From Harmonia axyridis (taxonomy: Eukaryota; Arthropoda; Insecta; Coleoptera; Coccinellidae): a stretch of 64,000 nt of DNA. Positions 44,188 to 54,769 of the stretch are shown in pieces. Where the stretch lies: the NCBI RefSeq assembly GCF_914767665.1, contig NC_059501.1:52018798-52082797 (forward strand), in the 5' to 3' direction. Under the pieces are notes generated by a model that was not told the origin of the DNA, did not search any database, and worked only from the letters and a program-made list of their open reading frames with translations. The number at the start of each line of letters is the position of its first letter. Within the stretch, counting starts at the first letter, position 1. The translations under genes were made by a program, and so were the position numbers.

Positions 44188-44336
44188 GTTAACTATAATT
44201 ATAATTAATGACATCTAAATCTAACATGATTATTCTGGTTTGCCATGGCAACCACAATAGATTTAAAATGGCTATACACAATGACAGATTTAAAGTGTGT
44301 TAGGTTTAGATGTCATTAATTATAATTATAGTTAAC
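44188..44336. repeat. 39-bp inverted repeat upstream of the transposase
   Basis: GTTAACTATAATTATAATTA and the 19 bases after it (44188-44226) are mirrored at 44298-44336 with a single mismatch. The spacer is 71 nt and includes CATGGCAACCACAATAG. It lies 44 bp upstream of the ATG of the transposase (minus strand, ATG at 44144) and inside the element's terminal arms. It could be a regulatory hairpin, a binding site, or a tiny MITE inserted in the element. Confidence 0.85.
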
Positions 44337-44672
44337 TAAGTTAATAGCTTATCAACAAATACAGGAAATACACTTAAAAACAACAATTACATAGCATACC
44401 ACTTCTACTTATTAGCGGGCAATAGAAAATCCGCATACATTTCGCCTTAGAAATTTTCAAATTGAATTTAAATTTAATATTTGAATAGAAATAATTTCAT
44501 GAAAGGATTTCGAAGCAGTCAAAACATATTAAAGAAAACGCGAATTATTTTTAACACCCTGTATCTCGGAAACGAAGCATTTCCGGACCCATGTTCATAG
44601 GAACTTTTTTGCTTAAAATAATGTGATCTATCAACCATTTCAGTTTATCGGAAACAAATCAGAACACCCTGT

Positions 44673-45700
44673 ATGTCCCACTCAATTTGCCAGGTGTCTT
44701 CATTTGTGGATGATCGTAATTCAACAACGATTATTTAACTCAAAAATAATGACAATTACGATCCAACTCAAACATATTTGAAAAAAATGTGTCAGATTCA
44801 GATGGAGGATTTACAATGGGTGTAATAAAACTTTCATTTTCCGATTAACTGTTTATTGTAGTTCAAATGTGTTCAAGGAGACACAGAAATGATTTGATCG
44901 AGCGAATCACCAGGATAGAAGTTTTACCACCATCAATATATGCGATATTCTTCAACCCTTGTTAGCTCACACCTGCTAGAATTCTGAGAAATGAAATATC
45001 TGTGCTTCGTTTCAGAACATTGTAAAATTTCGCTTTTTCTAAATATTGCCAATATTAGATAGGTAAATAAAACTCATTCTATCCACGTTTCGGACTTAAA
45101 TTATTTTAAATTTACATTCATAACAATGGGGTTGTCATTAATCATGACTTAAACAGTAATTTGGTAATGTGGTAACCTTAGTCTCTCTTTTGAATTAAAT
45201 TTACCTCAATTCAATAAAGATGATGGGTACTTACGTGAAATCAGGGTGATAATGTTGGGGATGTATTATCTAACAGCAATCAATTTAAACCACCCGATTG
45301 CCACTTGAATTCTCTCTCAAATTCTTTATCTAAATATCCCTCAAATTCTATAAAATTCATCATCAAAAATGAAAATTTAATTATATGTAATATAAAGACA
45401 TCAAAACGACAGAAGTCTTCAATCTGACGTTTGTCAGCAATCGTGATCACGTTCCATATATATGATGTAGGTATAATTGAATATTTTCATGAAACTATTA
45501 CAATCACATCAATAACTCATAAGATTGAGTAACTTCATAATCCAATATCAACATATAATGTAGCATTATGTACTATCTATCACACAATTACATTTTCTTA
45601 ACTGATGCACGGTATGACATCTAGGGGTGATATTATGACAATTTTAGTGTGTAGGAGGCTCCACAACATTAGCGTGTTATAACTTCTTAAATTTCGAGTA
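44673..45700. other. No recognisable feature
   Basis: About 1 kb with no supported gene or repeat. Confidence 0.35.
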
Positions 45701-46189
45701 CCTGTTCTAAGGGCCGGCCCCAATAATTTTGGCGCCCGAAGCAAAGAAGTTTTTTCGATTGACAGCAAATATTAATCATCAAAGTATTAATTTTTCCTGC
45801 CTAGGCAGCAAAATGATTATTCCCAATGAAAATAAAGTTGTCACACTTAAGATGCATAGAATACCTGGTGTGTTTACTGATTCGATATTGTTTCAGACTT
45901 TTTGAGAGACCCACCTGTTGCTTTGGTGGTCTGCTTCACCAGAGTGCTGTAAGGTGGCGCTCTTTAAAATTTTTCGAATTCCCGCATGTGCCTGGTGCCG
46001 TTTAAAAAGGAAATACTGATTTTAGACACTGCAAACATTCACAATAAATTACAATTCAGTTCATATCGAATTTTTACTCAAATGAATGGAATATAATGAC
46101 AGACCATAGAATATAAATTATTATTGTTCTATACTCAAAGTTCACGACAAGAGCGTAGAAATAGGGGGATACTGAGGGTAATTACACGG

Positions 46190-46810
46190 TGCTCCTAAAT
46201 TGGAGATACAAATGTAAATGACAGATTTCCGGATCATTTTAAGGAAAAAAGTCCTATAACATGAGTCCCCAAATATTTTGTTTTGAGATACATGTGTTGA
46301 AGTTCAAGTTATTTTCTCGTATAACCTTCCCTTCACAAGATATTTAATATGAATTGGCCATAGATATTCCAGTTTAAAGTTTTCACTATGTGATTGCTAA
46401 TTTTGAATGCAAATCTACAGGGTGATATATTTTCTGCTTCCTTCCTCCAAAACTATATTTTGGTGAATGGCTGTTAGTTTAGAAAAATGTAGAAAAAAAA
46501 AACTCTGGTCCAGTACTACACTTTTTGGTTTGTTATAGTTTTGTCGTATCTGCTATCGATTTCGATAAAAATCTCTAGTAATCCTCAGGAAAATCCAAAT
46601 TATTATAAAGATCCAGCTAGTAATCTCTAATGAATGCATTAATTATAAGTTTTGATATTTATTTACCTAATCTGTAGCGAAGATTAATAATTATTTGATA
46701 AACTGTACGACACATTAGAAACAACCTGTATATTGAAAGCAAAGCCTTTGTGGGCTCATATTCATTAAACTTTTTTTTCTCAAAATTATCCAAGTAATTT
46801 CTCATTTTCC
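46190..46810. repeat. Ancient relic of the 42580-44671 element family
   Basis: Left side: GGTGCTCCTAAATTGGAG, CATTTTAAGGAAAAAAGTCC, TATAACATGAGTCC and TTTTGAGATACATGTGTTGA track the left arm of the 42580 element. Right side: AACAACCTGTATATTGAAAG, CAAAGCCTTTGTGGGCTCAT and TTCATTAAACTTTTTT track its right inner arm. Heavily mutated, with no transposase between. Confidence 0.55.
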
Positions 46811-47039
46811 TTCTTAACTCTTATTTGAGAACAAGGTAAGAACAACCGAATTAGTAACAACAATTATTTCGAGTAATTTGGTTCAAACTTCATTATCAAA
46901 CTTCATTATCAAACTTCTTTTTCTAACATTACAGATATGGATAAAAGTTGTCGTCAAAAATTTTTTTTCTATTATCCCTCCCCAAGAAAAAAAAGATCTA
47001 CGCCCTTGATTCAGAAGAGTCGAGAATTGAGAGAAATGT

Positions 47040-47160
47040 CAAATGTAAACGATGTATGCACCATCTGAAAAGCCCGCGATCCCTCGAAATCAAGTAGGTA
47101 TAAATCCGAAAAATCTCCCGTTTTGTCTGAAAGTTTTACAGGTATAAGTAGACACTCCAG
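47040..47160 (-). repeat. Dispersed repeat, partner at 62990-63095
   Basis: The reverse complement contains TACCTGTAAAACTTTCAGAC, AAAACGGGAGATTT, TACCTACTTGATTT and TTTCAGATGGTGCATA. The same blocks occur in this order on the plus strand at 62990-63095. It lies within the old inverted-end element. Confidence 0.7.
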
Positions 47161-47705
47161 GTATTCTATGCATCTTAGTCACACTATATTCATTATGGAC
47201 ATATAGGTACATTTCCATAGCATCCAAACACTACAACAGTTTTTCTCGAATCTTGTTTCAATTTCCTTTTATAAGAAAAATAGAAGGACTGTGGAAATTG
47301 TGATAATTTGCAAGTAAAATATCCTACACACATCATTATAAACATTCGGACTCACGGTAGTCAATCTACTACTTTGCGGTAGTCAATCTACTACTTTGCT
47401 GCCTAGTAAAACAAATAACTATTTCGGCGCGCCGGTTGATAAAGCATCATTAACAACAAGACCTCCCTCATAACCACCCCTCCCATAAAAAAGGAGCACC
47501 TGCTCCAATGAGAATACAGAACTTTCTTCTCCCGATGAACAATCATGCAATCGTGCGTAAAATTAATTAAATTCTAGTGAATGATGAATATTAAAATGTT
47601 TCAATAATAATATTACACCAAGTGTGACACCAACTAATTTTGAATACAAATACATATACAAAGTTCATCAACAAGTTCATAAAAAATTTAATATTATAGT
47701 GATAT

Positions 47706-48005
47706 GTGATATTGAAAAATTGGGGGTTGAAGACCTCTCGACCACTGATTGAAAATGCGGCAATCGATAAATTGAATTCAGTGAGAAAAGTCACTATTCC
47801 TCAAAGTTTCATTACTCCACAGGCTTCGGTTAATATTACAACTGAACATGTCGCAACGGAATTGAATGTAATCGAACAAATGGCTCTGACCAACGGTTAT
47901 TCGGACCCTTTAGTCCAGCTGATGAGCCACAAACATTTGAATAAGTTGGTTAACCGTAATCTCAATGTTGTGAAGACCGATAGTGTCTGGTTTTCTACCG
48001 TATAG
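47706..48005 (+). pseudogene. Possible Penelope-like retroelement fragment
   Basis: A 99-codon open frame contains HVATELNVIEQMALTNGYSD then PLVQLMSHKHLNKL. This resembles the segment of Penelope-like reverse transcriptases that reads EL.II..IA..NGY....I..L..K. The catalytic palm is absent on either side. The match is short and from memory of the family pattern only; a chance frame or other retroelement remains possible. Confidence 0.4.
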
Positions 48006-49060
48006 CGAACATTCTAAAAAGACATTATTAGAACATTTTTTTACACTATTCACAGCTTGTTCAAATATTTATGTAACAACAAAGATCGTACAACTATGAC
48101 AGGTATGTTTGGCGTATATGCGTTATAATTATTAAAACAATAATCTTTATTCGAAGACAATATACAACAGAAAATGTTTAATATAAAATATGGCCTACTT
48201 CAATTTTAGTTGCAAAAAGAAGACTTACAGCAGTAAAACTACTTATATGTAAGCTCCCAAAATATTCAGTACTCAAACAGAGACCAACAAAAAATCTCCA
48301 GCATAGAGCATACAATTAAAAAAAAATAAAAACAAGGACTATCGCCTGCAACCACACATCATATAGGCACCTAAAGTGAACTTTCCTGAAAAATTAGTGT
48401 GTATGATTTTCCGAATCAATAAAAATTAAAGTATTTAAGGGGAAATAGCAGATTATTATAATGAACAGAAATATTGTATGTGAATGATATGGTGAAAGTA
48501 GTTGTAGAAGGGATAGACGCGAAGATGAGATCACGGTGTCCGAGGCACAAAATACATTTTATATGATGGACATTTATGAAGAATAATCGAGTTAAAACAT
48601 TCATGGAACCTCATACGTTTTTTAATTTATATCTAGCCAATTACAGATTTGGAACTTGTCAATGACTGGTCTGAACTTCCGGATTCCATATATACAGTAT
48701 GATTTATTAACTCACTGGCAAACTTTGCCATATTAGAGGTCATGCAATTTCAATAAAAAACCTTATGAGAAAATATTTCCATTTTCAATCACCTAATAAG
48801 GACAATAAATTATTTCAAAATTTCGTTCATGTCTATTGAAAAGATTTATCAATAACAAACTAGAATGCTTAGAAACAAGCGTAAATACACTTGTCAGTAG
48901 GTATTCTCGTAATTAATATCATAAGGGCATCTCATATTTTCGGAAAAATGTAAGAAAGCACGTTGCTAAGTAATATTTCAACAAGAATCATGCTGATTGC
49001 ACCTGCACGAATGCTTTCTGTTAAAAAAAATATTACTTCGCATTGTGTTTTTAGATTGTT
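48006..49060. other. No recognisable gene
   Basis: Contains at 48826-48896 one arm of the small repeat also seen at 27885-28025. Otherwise nothing supported. Confidence 0.4.
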
Positions 49061-49067
49061 TTCACAT

Positions 49068-49400
49068 AATCCAGTAGAGAAAGCAAAAAAGTGAGATCTG
49101 CTGGAAAAAATTCCAAACTTAATGGAACTTCTAGAGGTTGTTCGGGCTTGCTGTGGCATGACTCTGCCAAGTTATCCAATACGAGGACCCTGTGCTAACT
49201 TGAGAAGGGCCGAAGAACCTCAACATTTTCGGAAATTTTCCGTTCTTTTGCTGATAACTTCTGACCTGGTTAGTTTCCGACCAAAACGTTAATTTTTAAA
49301 GTTGAAGAGAATTAAATTCCCTATGATTTTGTGATGAATATTTTTTCTAAACCTGATATTAACCGAGCTACAGCCGATCAAAATTGAAAGAATTTTCTCA
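49068..49400 (+). repeat. Fourth copy of the 37960-38580 repeat
   Basis: It contains CCAGTAGAGAAAGCAAAAAA, GATCTGCTGGAAAAAATTCC, GTTGTTCGGGCTTGCTGTGG, CAAGTTATCCAATACGAGGA, CCGAAGAACCTCAACATTTT and GATATTAACCGAGCTACAGC, in the same order as the plus-strand copies at 38008-38440. Confidence 0.8.
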
Positions 49401-50019
49401 AAATGTCAAAAATTGGCGGAAAACAAAGGTTTCGACCGTCTAACTATCAATTACCATCGGTTCTATGATAATTATTGTAATAACTCATCAGTATCGACAT
49501 ATTGAAATATAGGGAAGCGGAGGGGGAAAGTAGCTTTGACTAAGATGTTTTCGTGCAGTGTAGATATTTCAATATTATCGTGGCTTGTTATCACCCTACT
49601 GTAAATTCCTATCAACCCATAATTATTTTGAACCTAAATAATCAGATCAACTAAATTGGCAAGACCCCGTAAACGATGGAGCCATAACCTACCAATAGGT
49701 TGAAATCAGGCAGAGAACCGAAGAGAAACAAGCAAACTAGCTTATATATAAGACAGAAGAAGAAGAACTAGATAAAATCAAGCAATAATAACCCAGAATT
49801 ATTTGAAAATAATGATAGGAATAGGAATAATTGTAGTACATACAAAAGTATACAGTTTATGCAATATACAGTTTGTAGGTAAAAAATTTATGTACAAAAA
49901 CGTGTTGGAGTCACCAACAATTTGCACTTGGGGGTTGCTGCATCATTCTTGACGTCGCGTCGTCGTCGTAGCAGCCTATATTTCGGGATCCATCGAAATA
50001 TCTAGAAGAGGTATACCTC

Positions 50020-50530
50020 TTCTACACATTCTAGGTGAGATTTTCTTCACTTTCTTCGTCAGTATCAACTTCGTGGGTATCAGGCCTGAGGGCTGTTTTA
50101 ACATGCTGCGTCCACACAGTGCTTGAATACTGCGGAGCACTTAAGACCAGCCTTCTTACAGTGGCGGCTAGTGGTGGTGCACCTAGTTATGCCCATGCTG
50201 CGTACTATACGGAGCTGTTCTGGTGTAGGGTGTAGCATCCATTGTTATGATGTTGAGAACCATAACCTGATACATCTACATCACCATCTTCTTCTCAATA
50301 CCAAAGATGCTTTCGTACCCAGTTATTGCGTTCAGGAAAAGTATGTCCTGAAGCCCATCTTCGAAAGAGTGGGAAAAATGAAGGACGGTTCTGATGTTGC
50401 CCTTTTCACTTTTCTGGAGGTAGACATTTTTCTTTGAAAACTTAAAGCATTCAGCAGCACTAGAAGATCAATATCTGCCCCTCGGAAAATGAAACAGCAG
50501 TCTGTACCTTCGAAGTATCAGGGTCTTCTA
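50020..50530 (-). pseudogene. Relic of an uncharacterised multicopy protein
   Basis: The minus strand gives, in changing frames, ADIDLLVLLNALSFQRK (about 50440-50490), NAITGYESIFGIEKK (about 50290-50335) and PTPEQLRIVRSMGITRCTTT then SRHCKKAGLKCSAVFKHC (about 50120-50240). Many invertebrate genomes carry repeated proteins that combine a DTD.(V/L)LLL motif, a HALTGCDT...FGIGKK motif and a Cys-rich C-terminal tail (C.C.K.GL.C...C..C). The order and spacing fit that family, which I cannot name or assign a function. Stops and shifts show that it is dead. Confidence 0.45.
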
Positions 50531-51089
50531 CTAGGTATCAGTTTGATTTGGATTCCCTTGGTTTTCAGTTCAATCTTCAGCATAATCATAAAATTAATCT
50601 TGTTTGTGTCATTGGAACGAAATTTTGCCAGCGTGATGACTGATGGTGCTGACTGAGGTTGCCTTGGAAAACACAACTTAATTGAGGGGTTCAGTAAGGA
50701 ACTCCGATCTACTGCCTTGGTGCTTTGGTAGCTGATCCCAGTAGGATAACCATAAAATACACTATGATATTGCTCCCAAAGTGCCTTTGATGTAGTTTTG
50801 GCAGACTAACTGGAATGTTGCTTATTCGATGCTGGAGCATGTGTGCTAGGACTTATCGCACGGAATCTCCCCTGTTAATCAATATTGTTAGAAATCCCTT
50901 GGTTTTTGATGATATTGCCCGGGTTGTCATAAAAATCGCAATAAATAATATGATGAACACAAACAATATCGTTTATACCTAACCGAATTTAGGGTTATTT
51001 TTAACGGAATTAATAGGTACCTATCTTTTTGACCACTAGCTAAAGAATGATGTTCCCACCCATTCCAATGATAACGCTTACTTGATTTC

Positions 51090-51470
51090 TTGAAAATTTT
51101 GGCTGTGATGATACTGTGATCATATTGTTCCATTCTTCCTATGAAGGACTGAATTCAATTCCAGGAAATCTGTACGCGGGTTTTGGCTATCGGATATTGC
51201 TCTCTCTAAGTGATCTCATACGTGCTCAATTGAATTCACTTTGTAAACCGAATCGTAACTAGTCCGAAAAAAATAAGTTGCGCCATTGTGGTCATAGCCA
51301 GTCTAGGTGTTGTTCAGCCCATTGCCGATGGGTAGCTCTTTATCCAGGTGATAGCCGAAATACTATTGCGGTAAGAGCCATCTGAGTTCTTGAAGTGTAT
51401 ATGGTTTATAAGAATCAAAAGCTTTTTGTTACTGATCCCAACCAAGTACGATGGGATTGAAGTCAAATGG
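51090..51470 (-). pseudogene. Tc1-like transposase with internal deletion
   Basis: The minus strand reads QWAEQHLDWL, a stop, PQWRNLFFSD and LRFGLQS, matching the QWA..H..WT..QW..VLFSDESRFGL region with the first catalytic Asp. It then jumps directly, in another frame, to NSIEHVWDHLERAISDSQNP, the region with the catalytic Glu of DD34E enzymes, and RTDFLELNSVL. The roughly 100 residues between, with the second Asp, are missing. Confidence 0.65.
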
Positions 51471-51489
51471 GGAATACCATAGATAATAT

Positions 51490-52058
51490 GACTCTAAGCT
51501 CATTTTTGATTACCACATCAATTACATATCCACAAAGCACATAAGATGCTAGGCTTCATAATAAGAGTTTGTAAGAATTTCCGCCAATGCCAGTCCATCC
51601 GAGCTCTGTATATACGAGTAGCATATGTTAAAAGTATTCTAACATTATATTTCAGTTATTTGAAACGGATGCTATAATGTTTATATCAATCGGTTGAAAA
51701 ATTTTCAGAATAAGCTCATTTAGGTAGGAAATTTCATCAAAATAGCATTAGTTACAAAGTAAAAATTATGAAGAATTTGAAATTGGTAAGCCTTACAGAT
51801 CAACGAATGATAAGAGATGTGAAGTTCATATACAAAATTTTAAATGTCACTGACTGTAGCGAGCTTGTAAATATGCTCACCTTCAAAGTCCTATCACATA
51901 ACACGCGAAATAAATTTTTATTTCATATAAGTCAGAGTTCCACAAATTATCACCTGAATTCACCTCTAATTAGATACCTCAGGTCATTCAATTCGATATC
52001 CAGTCTTGTAAATGTGGATTCTTTTCATAATCATTCGGGGGTTTTTTTGGAATTTTGA
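51490..52058 (+). pseudogene. Non-LTR ORF2 C-terminal domain fragment
   Basis: The plus strand reads KMLGFIIRVCKNFRQCQSIR, ALYIRVAYVKSILTLYFSYL, a frame change near 51700, then LVSLTDQRMIRDVKFIYKIL, NVTDCSELVNMLTFKVLSHN and TRNKFLFHISQSSTNYHLNS. This is the thumb and C-terminal domain of CR1/Jockey-like ORF2 (LGFI.R....F; SL..RR...D..F.YKI; R.T.....TNY..NSP). It ends near the usual stop; no poly(A) tail is recognisable. The palm is missing. Confidence 0.75.
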
Positions 52059-52231
52059 AGCGATTCTTTATTGATTACGTTTCTCCTATGTAGTATGTAT
52101 AATTGTTTTTTTTTTCTTGTGCATCGATGTATATTGCGAATTTTGTATTTTTAATCTTTAAACACCACTCTAACTATTAGTGAGTACATATTTTTGGGTT
52201 TGTCCTGTCAAGTACTCCATTTGAATAAATA

Positions 52232-52648
52232 TCCAGAACTTCATCGATAATTCTAGCGCGATGAGGTGGCACATTTAGCACAATAAGAAATATTGGCCAA
52301 TAGCAGCATGATGCAAAGGAATAATATTGTCAATAACTTGCTCTATTTGAATTCGCACAATCATGGTAGCATCCAAAATTCTGTGCGTCCATCGAAACAG
52401 AAGCCTCTCAAACAGTAATTTACCACCTCTGAACTGATGAACTTCATGAATCGATCTGCCATTTATGGGTACCAGAGGATGAGTCCATACCCGAACTCGC
52501 TACCTATCTGAAAACGACCATAATTTCGACTCATCTGTGAACAATACAGACCTCCATTAATCGTTCCAATTCATGTGCTTATATTTCCAATCAGAGCCTC
52601 ATATGATTTTGAGTTATTGCAAGTCTTCACAAAAATCGTCGAGAATGT
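52232..52648 (-). pseudogene. Tc1-like transposase, part C-terminal to the insertion
   Basis: The minus strand reads HMNWNDxWRSVLFTDESKLW then SFSDR, RVRVWTHP and FRGG, matching the W..VLFTDES.F.L....GR..VWR.P segment (first catalytic Asp present). About 90 further residues (IQIEQVIDNIIPLHHAAIGQ) decay without the second and third acidic motifs. The N-terminal HTH of what appears to be the same gene lies beyond the inserted palindromic element, at 54300-54480. Confidence 0.6.
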
Positions 52649-52649
52649 A

Positions 52650-54201
52650 CAGGGTGGGCAAATTTCGATGTATTAGCACTACAACTTTTGAACCAGAGGA
52701 GATAGACGAAATCTGATACCCACTTCTCGATCTCTTTTTCTGAGAAACTAACAAGGGTAGTATTCATTTTTGGCCACCTTCTTTTGTTTTCGAGTTATAA
52801 GCGAAAATTGGAAAAATGGCGATATCGAAAAACATTTATATCTCCGCTAATACTGATGATAGAGCTCTGAAATTAAAACATTATACAGGCACTTTTTCAC
52901 GTAGAATCCAGTGGCGTGCTCGTATTTCCAAAGGGGTTTTTAATTACGAAGCTATGACCCAAAGTTATGTTTTTTCAAATAGGAACACTAGATTTTTGTG
53001 TCATTTTCTGAAAGCTTGATTTTTCGTGATTTCAAAAATGTATAACATCGTATGATTCAGATCAATATAAATAATAGAAAATGGCCAAAAACCTCTTTTC
53101 ACCTAAGAGTCTCAATATTTCTATGGTTTCAACTGTTGATGAACACAGAAAAATTGAGCTTTCTATAACAAGAGCAGTGTCCTTTCGTCAATCTGATTAT
53201 TTCTATGCTTTTCACTTATTTCTACAAAATTCGAATCTAGATATGTTTTATAAATTTTTTATCTAAAAATTGATTTGGAAATAACGGAGAAACCACAAGA
53301 TCGAATTTTTCAATCGAAAGAGTTGTATTGAGATGCATGTATCAGGAGATTATTTACATAGGTCTCCAGAATCAATACGCACAAGTACCAATCCATTTTA
53401 AACAGCATATGAAACAATGCATATATGATTGAACTCAACATTTTAATTACGAAGGGACAAACAAGAAATAATATTTAACCTAATAATGACAACAATTGCA
53501 CAATGCACAGTCGACACCCCTTCTCGATATTTCAATAGATGAATATTTGAAACTGTGTTCAAGCTACCTAGGAAACTTTTTCCAAGTTCGTTTATCTTTT
53601 CGAAACTATTTGTATAAAATAAATATAGATTCGAATTTTGTAGAAATAAGTGAAAAGCATAGAAATAATCAGATTGACGGAAGGACACTGCTCTTGTTAT
53701 AGAAAGGCTCATCAACAGTTGAAACCATAGAAATATTGAGACTCTTAAGTAAAAAAAGGTTTTTGACCATTTTCTGTTATTTATTTTGATACGAATCATA
53801 CGATGTTATATATTTTTGAAATCAGGAATAATTGAGATTTCAAAAAATGGAACAGAAATCTAGTGTTCCCATTTAAAAAAACATAACTTTGGGTCATAGC
53901 TTCGTAATTAAAAACCCTTTTGGAAATACGAGCACGCCACTGGATTCTACGTAAAAAAGTGCCTGTATAATGTTTTAATTTCAAAGCTCTCTCATCAGTA
54001 TTAGCGGAGATAAAAATGTTTTTCGATATCGCCATTTTTCCAATTTTCGCTTATAACTCGAAAACAAAACAAGGTGGCCAAAAATGAATACTACCCTTGT
54101 TAGTTTCTCAGAAAAAGAGATCGAGAAGTGGGTATCAGATTTTGTCTATCTCCTCTGGTTCAAAAGTTGTAGTGCTAAAACATCGAAATTTGCCCACCCT
54201 G
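52650..54201. mobile_element. Palindromic CAGGGTGGGC element, copy 1
   Basis: CAGGGTGGGCAAATTTCGAT faces ATCGAAATTTGCCCACCCTG with TA on both sides. The inverted arms run about 600 bp each with scattered differences; the roughly 350-bp centre is unique. No transposase. It sits inside a Tc1-like gene: HTH part to the right (54300-54480), core part to the left (52232-52648), both minus strand. Each arm holds an open frame of 67-79 codons starting MAISKN. Confidence 0.93.
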
Positions 54202-54299
54202 TACATTTAGGTACTCCTCGAAGTCTTCGATAAAAATAATAAATAAAATTTAAAAAAATCAAAACACCAGAAGTGTTCAAAAGCCGCTGTTGCTTATGT

Positions 54300-54480
54300 T
54301 GACACAGTCAGAATTGAATCTTGTTCATGAGAAGGAGATCTTGGGGGCCCCCTTCTCCGTCTTTCGAGTTTCGGTCATGTTTCCAGTTTCTCGATATCTA
54401 AGGATAAGTAGGGAAACTACGCTTTCACTAACTCCAAAGAAAATTGCAACATCTCTCTAATTACGTCTCGCCTCCATCAG
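54300..54480 (-). pseudogene. N-terminal HTH of the interrupted Tc1-like transposase
   Basis: The minus strand reads MEARRN, a stop, RDVAIFFGVSESVVSLLILR and YRETGNMTETRK. It fits the first HTH of Tc1-like enzymes (M.EAG.SQRDVAR..GVS.S.VSRL..RYRETG). It lies on the same strand as the core fragment at 52232-52648, from which it is separated by the palindromic element. Confidence 0.6.
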
Positions 54481-54769
54481 ACTAATAGTCCTCTTGGCTT
54501 TATCCGCACTAAGATTACGTCTATTACTATTGCGAAACAAATTTTCGGACTTGTATCAGAGTTGATTGCGAGAACGTGAAACAATAAATGATACATAATT
54601 CTTAGAAACGATAAGACATTGACTGAAACTGAAAAAGGTATCAAACAAGGAGCAAGCATTTCTGATAAATGAACATTTGGTTCCAAAAATTCAACTTCCT
54701 AATCTTCTGTGGAGCAGTAATTTATGTAAAGCTCGAATGCTCGAATGAAAGACATTTAGTAACAAAGTA

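Larger units (their letters stand above)
42580..44671 (-). mobile_element. Best-preserved DD41D element, double termini
   Basis: CAGGGTGTTCTGATTTGTTT at the left is matched by AAACAAATCAGAACACCCTG at the right, with TA flanks. The arms are about 150-165 bp. In each arm a second terminus stands exactly 110 bp inside the first: CAGGGTGTTAAAGTTG at 42690 and TTAACACCCTG ending at 44561, again next to TA, with inverted flanks GTTTCCGAGA/TCTCGGAAAC. The element is 2092 bp with one transposase gene on the minus strand. A strong inverted repeat (44188-44336) lies upstream of the start codon. Confidence 0.93.
45711..47460. mobile_element. Old inverted-end element, possibly hAT-like
   Basis: AGGGCCGGCCCC..GGCGCCCG at the left faces GGCGCGCCGG at about 47430. 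Inside, CTGCCTAGGCAGCAAAATGA (about 45798) faces TTTGCTGCCTAGTAAAA (about 47397), and GTCACACTTAAGATGCATAG with AATACCTGG (45838-45873) faces its complement at about 47153-47190. The inverted order of three separate blocks supports one 1.7-kb element. It contains an old CAGGGTG-family relic at 46190-46810 and no coding frame. Next to the right edge a 22-bp unit (CGGTAGTCAATCTACTACTTTG) is duplicated in tandem. Confidence 0.5.
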
